NCBI RefSeq assembly: GCF_905220565.1
Contig: NC_059402.1
Location: 10,975,501-11,039,500 of the forward strand
Direction of reading: 5' to 3'
Source: Melitaea cinxia
Lineage: Eukaryota > Arthropoda > Insecta > Lepidoptera > Nymphalidae
DNA: 64,000 nt
Below the pieces are notes generated by a model, which saw only the letters and a list, made by a program, of their open reading frames with translations, had not been told where the DNA came from and made no database searches. The position numbers and the translations under genes are program-made. Below are positions 44,855-56,800 of this stretch, in pieces (the first letter of the stretch is position 1; every line of letters begins with the position of its first letter).

Positions 44855-47800
44855 TTAATAAGCTTCTTCTTCCTCTTTAAGGCGCAAAATATCAGATTTG
44901 TTCATAAAGTAGTACGACGGTTGTCGACCTTTGAGATCTTTGAGTACCCTTTTAGCACCGGCCCTGATGAGTACGCGGCTTAAGGATTCCATCTTTTCGA
45001 CACCCATCGCGTAATGTAATGCCGTGCGTTCCAGCTGTAATATAACCAGTCATTAAAACAGTTGCTTTGAAAATCTACTACTTTTTTACTTTTGTTTATC
45101 TACTATTTACAGATCTTTATTATACCTCTATTATCTACTATTACAAACCGAAGTCATAGATCTATATTTGTTTAAATTTAATATTACCCTATCGTATGTA
45201 TTTAATCACAAAGATATTTTCCTTTAACCAATTTTAATCTAGGAAAAGAGTTCCAATATCAATTCTCTAGTACATTATCACCGAGACGTAGTATTTCCGG
45301 ATAAGTATTGGCCAAGTATTCCACAATGTCTTCTTGTTGGGCTAGCACAGCTATGTGTAGCGCATTGCGTCCGAGCGCATTCTGAACGAGAGGGAGCGTG
45401 CGACCGCCCTCTCCTGCCAGCAGTTCTTGAACAGAAGAGAGGTCGCCTTGGCGTATGGCTCCGTGTAGAGCTTCTCTTGATTCCTTAGGACAAAAAAATT
45501 GTTACATTATTAATTGTGTATCTGTTGTGTAGAGATTATTTAGTTTGTTACATTATAGGTATACGAACACATTCATCTATTAGTGCACCTAAAATGAAAG
45601 TAGGTAATGCATTTACATTGGTGTACATGCATTTTATTCATTAACAGTACTGATTATTTTAAATTACAAGAACGTTACAAATGTAATTGTTCAGACTAGT
45701 TATAATTTTGCAAGAGACAATGATTAGATTATATTTATGTTACTTTATTTTTTTTTATTTTAATTACTTCAAAAGCCGGAATTGATGCAAGAAGATCATT
45801 CATTTCTTTGTCGCCGCGTTGAGCAACTACTTCGGATATCGGCACGCCTTCTTCGTCTACTACGTCTAATATATGGTCGTATCCTTGAAATAGCAATTCC
45901 ATAATTTTATCAGCGTTTCCTGAAACAATTTTATTTTATAGACCTAGTAGATATCAATACATATTCATTAGTGACTTATTATTACCCTTCTATCTCTTTA
46001 GTGTAGAGTCTCTTTAGAGTATCTATTTATATTGCTCAAGTAGATGATGATGTCTAACCTCTGGCGGCTAAATGCAGAACCCATCGATCGATCTCGGCAG
46101 TGTTTTCCAATAGATTGGCCTGTATGGACACATCACGCGCAGTACGATACAGTTCATCTCGGTAGCCAAGACTCACATCTGATTCCTGGAGTAGTTGGAA
46201 CAGTGCGTTGTTTGTATGAGTTCGAGCAGCTGCGAAATGTAACATCGATTGCCCGTGCTCGTCCTTTAAAGATATAATTTCATCATATATTCGTCATAAA
46301 AATCCTAATGAAGTAAAACATTTATCCAGATCTCTCTCTCAGACATTTTAGACTTTTTTGTCAGAAGTATCTTTAAAATCATCACTAATATTATGATAGT
46401 AAGTATTGAAATTAGTGATTAGTCATTATTAGATAGTTTATCATTTAAGTCATCATCATTTCAGCCTATCGCAGTCCACTGCTAGGCATAGGCCTCCACA
46501 AGTTTGCGCCAAAAATGGCGTAAACTCATGTGCGTTGCCTATAGTCACCACGCTGGGCAGGTGGGTTGGCGACTGCAGAGCTGGCTTTGTCGTACCGAAG
46601 ACGCTGCTGCCCGTCTTCGGCCTGTGTATTTCAAAGCCAACAGCTGGATGGTTGGTCGGCTTTTTAAGTTCCATGGCGGTAGTAGACCTATGTTATCCCT
46701 TAATCGCCTCTTACGACACCCACGGGATGAGGGGGGTGGCTATATTCTTTACTGCCGTAATCACGCAGCAGACAACATCAACATCATTTAAGTACTTTTA
46801 TTTAATGCCTTTTTTACCAAAATTTATATAGAAAATTTATATTTTACTTATTTACTCTGTTAGGACTTGTAAGAGCAGTTTCAGGCGCATCTGGATTATT
46901 TTCTAATTGAGGATCCACGGTAATCACGTCTATTGGTTTATGTGGTCGAATAGCCGTACGCATGCGATCGGTAGGCTCTTGATTTATTTCTTCCATCGCT
47001 TTACCTTCAGTGCCGTCTTTGTAATTAAACGGTAGATGTTCATTATCTACTTCAGGTGCTTCTTTTGTTACTAATATATTGGATTCCTGTTTAGGCAATG
47101 CACAATAATAGTTATTGATTTTTATTTATGTTTTCTGATAAAAGGAGTTAAATTATAAAGACTGAGTTCGAGAAAAAAGGCAGATCTAAAAAGTCATAGA
47201 GTTATATATCGAACTCGTGGCTGTATATTCTTCCATGAAGGGTTTACGAAAGATGTTAATGATATTTATACATACAGTTAACAAACTGTTGGATATATTT
47301 TTTTAAATTATTTTTTTCTTAAATTTACAAACTATCTACAAAATTATAGACGACATTCCCAATAATTACATGAAAGGCTATAATAAAATCAAAATTATTA
47401 CTAATATCAGACAAAAAACAAACGCAATTGCTTCTAAAAAAATTACATAGAAAATAGCCATTGCTTTTGTATTCATAGATAATTTGAGTAAAACATAATG
47501 GAAGGAATAATTAAGTTATTAACTGATTATAGTTCATACAGTCAATATTTTTACAAGTATGTATATTGCTATAGTCTGTTTTTTTTAACAAATGAGTACT
47601 GAGTAATGTCTCTCGCACATTTACTATATTGACAGAGTGAGTTGGGTCATTGTTTGGGGTGAGGCCGGCGCCTATATTATTAACTAGCTGCCCGAATATA
47701 CTTCGTTCTGTCAAAAGTTAATAGTAATTTGTTTTTATTTTTTTTTTGTATGAAAACCTGCCGTGGGCCCGAAAAAATAAATTAACCGAATTGGTCGAGC

Positions 47801-50174
47801 CATTCTCGAGTTATGCGCTGAGCGACATTCATTTTTATATATTAATAATCATATATAATATAAGTATACTCATATGTCATAATTATAGTGTGTATCGTTA
47901 AAGTATATATGTATATAATTAACGGTTTTTTTTTTATTGGAACGAAGTTCCTTACGGCAGGCTTGACATTAGGACATTGACATTTGTCAGGCGCGACCGA
48001 ACTGAACAAAATGTGATACTAAAACCGTAAGAAAAATATATAACGGAAGTGACGTAATATCAGTCACACGACTGTATAATATGACGTTTGTAAAACTAAA
48101 ATATTACTAGTAAACTTTTTTAAATTATTCATGTAATTTTATACTGTCGACAAAAATAAATAAAGACATATGTTTTTTTATTTCACTTAATAGTTTGAAT
48201 TATTATTATTATTATTATTTTGTTTGATTTATTTTATTTTACGGTATTTATTATTTTCTAAAATACTAAATTTCCTAAATACTTTTATGTACCTACTTAA
48301 TTAAAAACCAATCAACAAAATTAAAAAAAAAATCAAGAATTAGAAAATATATATAAAATTCAATTTTTTTTTTCAAATTGTGTTGTTTCTATACTATGCG
48401 AAGGAACTTCGTTCCTACCTGGTGTCCCATGACACCACAATTTTTTTCTAATAATAAATTATTTAGTTTATTTCTTTTTTAATAAATACTTTGTATTCAT
48501 ATAGTATATAATTAGATATTTCATAAAAGTTTAAATCAGATGGCACAATATACAATACAATAGTAGTTTCAGGTCTACGAAATAAGATACTAGGAAACTT
48601 CACGTGGCGTAACGAAAGTTGTTATTGATTTATTTCTCTTACACAACCTTTACGACGATTACTAGCATTACTTCCGGAAAGAAAAAGCATAAAAACTGTT
48701 AGTGTTATACTATGTTTAAAAGAGTTATATAATATTTAACAATTAAACGAGGGTGCGTTTTTAAGTTCGCGAAATGAGAGGGTTGGAGAGGGGTGATTAG
48801 GCTCGTTAGGATCGTACCGTGTTTAGTGACTCATAATTAGTATAAATACGAGATTTCATTGTTATTAGACTATTAGTCTTTGAACTATCGTCAACCAAGC
48901 AACATAATTAGGAGTGAAAAGTGAAATATGTAAAAAATCGAATATCGTGTCGTTATCACGTTCCTTACCAAGCAAGGAAAATCAGTTGCGACCATAATGG
49001 ATGAGATGTCATCGGTTTACGGTGACGCTTGTCCAGGAAAAACCATGGTGTACAAGTGGCACAGTTTGTTTAAAAAAGGAAGGGAATCCCTTGCAGATGA
49101 CCCGAGGCCGGAAGGGAGCATCGAGGTGACCACGCCAGAATTTATCCAAAAAGTCGAAAAACTTGTACTCAACGATGCTCGACTAAAGAAGAAACAACTC
49201 GCAGAAACGGTTGGCGTATCCGATACAATCATTTTTAAAATACTGCACGATCATCTTGGCATGACTAAGATCAACGCAAGATGGGTACCGAGAATGCTCA
49301 CGCCGCCGCAAAAACAACAACGCGTAGAGTGTTCACGTGCATTTTTGGACCTCTGCAATGAAGACAAGGATGGTGTATTGAGTCGAATTGTTACTGAAAA
49401 CAAAACTTGGGTTCATCATTATGAACCTGAGTCGAAACAAGACTCTATGCAGTGGCATAAAAAGGGCACAGCACCCCCCAAGAAGTTTAAGGTGTCACAG
49501 TCAGCTGGGAAACTCATGGCAACGGTCTTTTGGGACTCAGAAGGAATATTATTGATCGATTATAAAGATAAAGGTGTTTCTTTAACCGGAGAATACTACG
49601 CTACCGCTTATTTTGAGGACAAAGACAAAACATTTTTTTATGAGGGTATAAATAAATTAATTGAAAGATTTAAAAAATGTGTCCGTCTTGCAGGTGAATA
49701 TATTGAAAAGGAAAAATAATTTGGTTTTTTTATTTCAACCCCTTACCCTTCATTCCGCGAACATAAAAACGCTCCCTCGTACTTCAAACGAATGCCTATA
49801 GGAGCTGTTAATTTGTACTTTAATTCTTTACATGTTAAACAAAATTACTTAAAAAATGCACCTGTGTTCTCAATCGAGGCTTTTCGTGTTCTGGAAAATT
49901 GTGAAGAAAACTTGCAAGAAACGCTACGGGATCTTTAGGTTTTATATTAGCCACTTCGGTTAGACCTTTGATCAAAGGATCTCCAAGTGCTGTAAAAATT
50001 TCGGAATCCAAGTCATCGTTGGTACTATTAACACGTTTTCCGCTCATTTTCAATTAAATACAGAATTTAAGCCTTTTAAACAAAAACTGTAAAAACCTTA
50101 CACTTTGCGAGATATCTGCCTTCTTCGGTGTGAAAGATGGGAATGTCCATGTGTCCGTTAGCTGCGTGGCTCAT
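44855..50174 (-). CDS. DPY-30-motif and ankyrin-repeat protein
   Basis: I do not recognise a named gene. Seven minus-strand exons fit with consistent phases: 50102-50174, 49862-49989, 46856-47086, 46059-46263, 45768-45919, 45274-45483 and 44855-45034 (392 residues). Exons 1-2 together make a DPY-30/RII-like docking motif ('EGRYLAKSLGDPLIKGLTEV', then 'KPKDPVAFLASFLHNF'), a helix pair that dimerises and binds partners in COMPASS and axonemal complexes. A polar linker follows, then ankyrin repeats from about residue 145 ('GQSMLHFAAAR', 'RNALHIAVLAQQEDIVEYL', 'RTALHYAMG') and a Glu-rich C-terminus. The start ATG lies directly after a splice acceptor, so a 5' UTR exon probably exists upstream. 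The ATG at 50046 is not the start. Its ankyrin module matches two modules in the next gene, suggesting common ancestry. A mariner relic sits in intron 2. Confidence 0.78.
46452..46778 (-). repeat. Retroelement tail repeat in an intron of the DPY-30/ankyrin gene
   Basis: This is a full copy of the 'gtccagcagtggactg' family in reverse: 'cagcctatcgcagtccactg', 'catagtcaccacgctgggca' (diverged) and 'cacccacgggatgagggggg'. Overlapping open frames on both strands are artefacts of this GC-richer repeat. Confidence 0.7.
47690..48450. repeat. Short interspersed fragments and a possible MITE
   Basis: Positions 47690-47840 match a common element ('aactagctgcccgaatatac' through 'attctcgagttatgcgctga', like 57310-57600). 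At 47935 and 48400 the same palindromic 'ggaacgaagttcctt' core appears in opposite contexts, as expected for the ends of a roughly 0.5-kb MITE. The limits are uncertain. Confidence 0.4.
48744..49786 (+). mobile_element. mariner element with dead transposase
   Basis: Inverted ends of about 35 bp are visible: 'acgagggtgcgtttttaagt' on the left, and on the right (reverse-complemented) 'tacgagggagcgtttttatg'. Between them is a degraded mariner transposase gene. The element lies in intron 2 of the DPY-30/ankyrin gene, on the opposite strand. Confidence 0.85.
48928..49719 (+). pseudogene. mariner transposase pseudogene
   Basis: A frame of about 260 codons keeps the N-terminal paired-like DNA-binding region and the 'TWVHHYEPESK' and 'WDSEGILLIDY' blocks of mariner transposases. 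Three defects are plain. The codon after the apparent start ATG (48928) is TAA. The first catalytic Asp of the usual 'TGDETW' motif is replaced ('TENKTW'). The region from 'GEYYA' to the C-terminal 'KTFFYEGI' is deleted, removing the second and third catalytic Asp residues. It is inactive. Confidence 0.9.
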
Positions 50175-50808
50175 ACCTACAAGAAATCAATTATTCACTA
50201 AGATGACCTTCGATATAATACCACCGGGACGTTTAAAAGAAAATACGTGTTTGTATACGACAGATCGATCGAACGTACTTAATGGTTAAAAAACAAAGGT
50301 ATAAGTAACACATAACACGATGATCTAATCTTCATTTAAGTACCAGTACAATACACGTAAATTTGGAATACACAAACACACATAAAAATTTTTGTTCAGA
50401 TATTTGTAAACGTTAAAAAGCTTTTGTGAAAACACTAATGTAATAAACACAACACTCATTTTTACATAGTATTCAAAGTATTGGAAAGACAAAAGTGATT
50501 GTGCCTTTTAATGTGCTCTATAATGCATAAGCTTTAAGTACTTTATAAATCTACGTGAAAATATTATAGTGACTACTTAAACTCCAAAAAATTTCACACG
50601 AACTGTAAAGTTTCAAGAAACTACTAATAAGTTTGAGTACTGACCTACATAATTTGATGACATTAATCCATATTATACGTACTCTATTTATGTAACGCAC
50701 TTTTGTCTTTTCAATACTTATTTATTCAAAGGAAAATGTGATAAAACTTATTTTAATCATTTATTCTAAGATGTAGTATTTAATTATTTATTATATAAAA
50801 GTAGAACA
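50175..50808. other. Space between the two ankyrin genes
   Basis: A splice acceptor (TTGTAG) lies immediately upstream of the ATG at 50174. An AATAAA on the minus strand near 50785 could end the transcript of the next gene. Otherwise AT-rich and without features. Confidence 0.45.
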
Positions 50809-53800
50809 TTAGTGGTTTTCTCGAAATTTATCTGCTGATTCGTGAATATCAGCTAAGCTGCTTCTTTTTCTTTTGAATATATTACTTAGCATTGTTGCGA
50901 TATGGTCCGAATTTTGCATTGCTAAATCTTTTTCTAGATGTAAAAGGTTAGATGTTGCTCTAGTAAAATCGTTGAAACAATTTGATTCTGTTATACTTAA
51001 ACATTGATAATTGCTAATTCTAGCGATATGTGTATTAAGCGTTTCTCTATACTGCAATCCCCTCATTGTGCATAACTGCTTAATATTTTCAGAGTCTTTT
51101 GCAAGGCCGGGGATGTTCACAATTATACTAAAGCGGATTCCGGCTCCTAAAAACGATGGTCGACTAGACAAGTGACCGAGTTTTCGATCCCAAACAAAGT
51201 CAAGTTTATTATGTAAATAAGCCATAATTTGAGATAGTTTACTAAAGGTTAAGCCAATATGTCCCGGAGAATCGAATGGTGTGGAAATGAGAACGCGTAA
51301 GTGATCATGTACATTGATCCAAATGGCTACACTTTTATCATCACTAACAAATACACCACGGGCGTATGGCCAGTGTTTTCCGTGAAGAAGATTAAAATCA
51401 TCAATGTCATCTTTATCACACAGAGGTATTAATAATCCTGCTGATGCTAAAGTAGCCGATATTTCAGAAGGTTTTTCTAAGACTTCATTCAATGTATAAT
51501 ACGTGCCTCCCTTTTGATCTGGTTCAGGGCTGAGTTGTCCAATTATTTTAGAAAAATCTTCTCTCATTAGTATTGTTGTAATTATTCTTTCTACACTTTC
51601 TAATTTACCAACTTTAAGATTAAGTGGTAACTCAAAACCATCTAAATTTCTTGAGCATTCCATAGTGCCCGATAAAACAATTTCATTGTTAGGATCAATG
51701 TTTATTTCAATTAAAGGTTCTGATGATTCAGATAGAAGTCTATTTTTTACAAAATCTGTTATTGGATGATCGGGTAAATCAGAGTGAATATTTATGTTAT
51801 GCATATCCTTAATGAGTGGCAATAAAAATTCCGCAAATACTTCAAAAACATAGTAATCTGGAGATGAAACTCCTCCTGAAAAGTCTTCTTCTACTGTTTG
51901 GATAATATTCTTATTATCGGGTAGTTTTTTGACTGCTGGCCATATAACATCAAACAGGTTATGGTCAAGTTTTGTCGTTCTATATTTGATCAAATCAAAT
52001 ATTTGTTTCTTCAGAAATCTGCCTAAGACATTTGGTGGAGTAGCATTATTAGACGATGCAGATAATGGAGTTCGAGCTGGTCTGGCTGATGCTAGAAGTC
52101 GGTAGCACCGGTCTAAAGTTTCCAATGCTTCAGGTATATCTAAGACACGTCGAGATGATACGTGGTCATCTGGTACTGAATACATTTATATTATATTTAT
52201 GACCACTTTTACATAGTCAAAAACTTAACAAAATAAAAAACTAAATAATTTGTAAAGGTGTGACGATGAGAATTCTTAATAAATAATAACACCCATTACA
52301 TTCTGCGAGAGTGGTAAATTAATTTAGAAATATAATTGGTTAAAACTTAAAAATTACTTAAAAAAGCTCGATTTAGTGAAGTATATTTATAATTTAAATT
52401 TCATGATAATCGGTGTTGTTTGCCATTTTACTTATTCGTCATATGTTTACATATACGCACCCTTATCAGAAAACATAGCCTCTGCAGTCGCGTCACTTAT
52501 CCCGAAATCTATTAACATTTGTTTAAATGGAAATAGAGTGGGATTCTTAAAGTAATCTTCAGCTGATCGACCATTCTGGAATGATATTAGTTCTTGAATA
52601 ATAACATCATTAATTTATGCATTAAACAAGCGTATATATATATTAAATATAGTTTTATCTTACGTCATCCAGATCTTTAGAATTAGCTCCCAACTGTTGC
52701 AATATGTTGTAATAATGACCATTGTCTGGTAGAACAGCTGCATAATGCAAAGCGGTTCTACCTTCAAAATCCACTGCAGATAAGGTCTCGGGAAATCTTC
52801 AAAATAATTAAGAAGTAAATAAATGTTTTATTATTATAAAATGTACGTTCTTTTTACTTTTACTTACCTCCCTCCTAAATATTTCATAATATTACTTTTT
52901 CCAAATACAGTGGCCACATGTAAAGGTGTAGCGCCATTTGGTGAAATAGGATCTCGGGCAATTGCAAATTTTCTACGATCTAGAGCCGCTTGCAAATCTT
53001 TTAATTTACCTTCTCTAGCTGCTATATGAACTTTATTTATTTTTTGCTAAAATTGTATAGGAACAAGATTAACAGACAATTTATTTTTAAATTTTTAGCA
53101 ACGAGTATTAAAAATCTCCTCACCATATAAGTGGGAACATTATTCAAAAAAGCTTGTAATTCAGTATTTCTCGACTGGCGGCCAATTAATCTAGATCCCT
53201 CGCCATTTAATACTAAAGTTGCTAACATTTCCATATTAGCAGTATTTATTAAATCAGTTACTTCTGGATCTATTTCATTGTCCTGTTTAATAGAACATTT
53301 TTTTCACATTATTTATCAAAAAGCCTAGCATTTGCGAGCTAAGTTCAACATATAAACTAAAAAGCTAGCAAATTAATCTAATTTTATTGTGTTAAAGTGT
53401 TTTGTGAAGTATGCAAAGTGCTACGTCATTACTACTCTAAAAACACAACAAGTAAGATTTATTTTTTCTATAATGTTACCTTTCACATCAGGCCGAATTG
53501 AGATAATTATATTGTATACTTACTACAATAAGAATGTCGTTGTGATATGGGCTATCTCTTTGCGTTATACTTGCGTCTTCTGTTTCTTGTTCGGCTTCAC
53601 TGCTAATTATACCTTCTATAAGATTTTCCTGAATATTTCGGCCGTTGATGAGGTTTCCTTAATTAGCAAAACAATCAAAAATATTGAACTCGTCAGGGAC
53701 CCCGTAAAATAGTATAGTAAGATGAATATAATTATATTTCGTGTGAAGAACCAGAAGAGGTGTTAGTATCACCTCTGCTGGGACTGCCATTGCTTTGTCT

Positions 53801-56800
53801 TAATGTTGCACTTTTAGTGTGAATGTCATTGTGTTCTGGGTGAGAATTTCCTTGTACTTGTACATCGTCATCATCTTCAGCATTACCTTCGTTTGGTGTA
53901 GTTTTAGAGACCTCCTCTTCCTTACTATTTTCTTGTTTTACATCAGATTTAGGACGATCATCAAAATCATTTGTTTCGTTATAAGTTTGACTGTGATTAT
54001 TAGTATTTTCATTTTCAACTTCTGCATTACTAATTTCTTGAGATGTTATTTCAGGGACTTCTTGCTTATTATTCTCTTTTACTTGTGTTTTATCAGTTTC
54101 GTTATCAAAACTATCTGTAATATTGACTACAGTTATGTCAACTTCTTTTTCTTCTCTTACTTCCTTACCTACCCCTTGTTTTTCTTCATCATTTGTATCA
54201 TGTTTTTGCTCTTCTACGGTTTCAGTATTGTCTTCTTTATCTGACACAGTATCTTTTTGGTGTACATTTTCTATTACTTTAATATGTACCGTGTCATTAA
54301 TTTTCTGACCAACAATTTCAGAATCACTATTTTTCTCTTTGTCATGTTCAAGAATACCATTCGTATGGTCATGGTGTTCGTTGTCTGTATTTTTTATTTT
54401 TAAATTTTCTGTTTCATTAGTGTCAATTTGTTCGTCTTCAATGTTTTCAGCTGGAGTCTTAATATTTTCACCAGACTGAGCATTAATTTCAGTAATATCT
54501 AATTTTACCTTTTCAATTTCTGTTGTATCCTAAAATAAAAAGAACATGTTTCATGCAAATGTTTTTAAAAAGCAATGCAAATTATTTTTAATGACTTTTT
54601 TATCTGAGACACATGCCATACTTACCTTGTTGTTTTGTATATCGTTTACATTAGATTCTTTATTATTTGCATTATGTTTTTCACCATCATTTAAGTCAGG
54701 TAAATCACTTATAAGTTCGTGTGTACTACTATTTTTCATTACGTTATCAATATTTTCTATACTGTCTGATATCGTATTCGTGTTAAGTTTTGATGAAATA
54801 TTTTCATTTGACGCCTTTAAATTTTTCTTTCGATTTTTTTTATTCAAATCTATAAATTCCGTGTCTAATATTTTCCAATCCCATGAAGCAGGATAAGCAC
54901 TAGAAGGCGTTCTTGGTGCTTCGGGTAATATTTTAAAGAGGTTTTTATCGATTTCCTGAGGTCTATTAATGTAATAAGCTGGTGTTTTGTTTTTCTAAAA
55001 GAAAACACAATGTATTTGGAATTATAATGCAAATTAGCGTATCCTTAAAGTACTAGTATATTTTAAATAACTAAAACTTTGTTTTTATCAGAAAAAGTTT
55101 CAATATTTATTCATATACGTAGTTAAAATTGTTAACTTCGATGCACGAATTAACATTAATTTGTTCCTATCCTATGCGTTTTTAAATGTAACTTACGTTA
55201 TCAATTGCGCCTTCATCAGCGCCAAGGCTAATAAGAGTATTGTAGGTGTGTTGATCATCTTTTACTACAGCAGCGTAATGTAATGGTGTTCGTCCATCAT
55301 TATCTGAGTCATTTATACCTTGGGGATACCTTTCAACAATGTACTTCATAATACTACCATGACCGAGACCCGCGGCCTATAAAATTAATACTTCAAGTAA
55401 TTATTACAACAAAACACATTTCTATAATATCAGAATTTTGAAACAGATTGAACAACAAATGAACATGATAAATCAAAGTTTTAGAGTTTGAGTTTATCTA
55501 AATATCTACAAATATAAATATAATTGAAGTGTGCATATAGTTATTTACAGAATACCAAAACAAAAAGAAATGATTTAAAAATTTTCCTCTGTCTTTTTGT
55601 CGGTCTTTTTGTTTGTTTAGGTTTATCTTCGGAACGTTTCAACTGATTTTTGTGGGACTTTTAATGGAAGGTAAAGGAAGCTGTGGAGCAAGATATTGTT
55701 TTTTAAGTGAAAAAAAAACGCATATACCACGCGCGAATATCTACCTCCTAGATAGATATGAAATAACCAAACATTTTCTGTTAAATATATATGACAATTT
55801 TTGCAAATAAAACAACTAAAATCACGAAAGGTGTAATGATTTAAACCTTAAAGAAACATAAAATAAAATTTGTAAATAGTAAATGAACAATTAAAATTAA
55901 AATTCTAAATGCTACGCACCAAAGCACTTTGTTTTCACTTTTGTTATTTTTCAATTTACATAATAAAATAAAAATGTTTTTAGATGTTTGTATATCTGTC
56001 TCTGGAACGGCAAAATAAGATAAAGGATAAGAGGAAGGATATCATGGTAACTATACTAACTGGTATACTACTTTTTATCCTATAACTTCCATGGGATCAG
56101 GATTAGAATATCCAGATAGAATCTACCACGCAAACGAAGTCGCGGGTACAGTTAGTATATAATAAAACCTAAACCTATATTCAACAAAAAAATACTTTTC
56201 TACGATAAGTAAAGATAACGTTTGTAATATAACGGTAAGTCAGTAATAATTCCACAATTAAGTTATAAATTTAAGGGAGAGATTTTCTTAAAAGTTGCGT
56301 AATGATTTTGTTAGACGTTAAAACAAATAATTGTATTTGCTCGCAAACGAAAAAAAAAAAACGGACATCAATTACATCGACAAGTAATACAGCGTATGTA
56401 GACGAAAATATAGTCAAGTAAATACGCGGAATCAAAGATTACTCAGAAATTTGTTATCAGATCTCGATGTAATTTAAATGTAACCACAAGATAAATATCA
56501 GCTTTCGATTAAACTAAAAGTCATTAAAATCACTACACCCAGTAAAAAGTTATGCGGTATAATACAACGTAGGTCGACGAAAAAATAGTCAAGCAAAAAC
56601 GCATTATGAGATATAAGTCGAAAAGTTGTTGTTAGATCTCAAATAAATGTAAGTGGGACCAAATGACACACACCAGCTTTTGGTTAAAAAATTTTTTGTC
56701 GAAATCGGTCCACCCAGTGAAAAGTTCTGGAGTAACACACGTAAAAAAATACAGTCGAATTGAGAACCTCCTCCTTTTTTGGAAATCGGTTAAAAATTAA

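Noticed and set aside
46054..46277. A plus-strand 77-codon gene at 46044-46277
   Set aside because: It is the shadow of ankyrin exon 46059-46263, which is supported on the minus strand by splice sites and frame.
49835..50053. A 69-codon gene starting at the ATG at 50046
   Set aside because: The ATG lies inside a 112-bp intron once exon 50102-50174 is spliced to 49862-49989, which restores the conserved DPY-30 motif.
53732..54247. A protein ending 'SSGSSHEI' at 53732
   Set aside because: A phase-1 donor at 53773 joins in frame to the exon at 53657; all downstream phases then agree, so the stop is probably intronic. I keep it as the alternative.
53819..54896. Plus-strand hydrophobic open frames at 53819-54244 and 54546-54896
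   Set aside because: They are the antisense of the Glu/Asp/Asn-rich linker exons; low-complexity coding DNA gives Phe/Ile-rich frames on the opposite strand.
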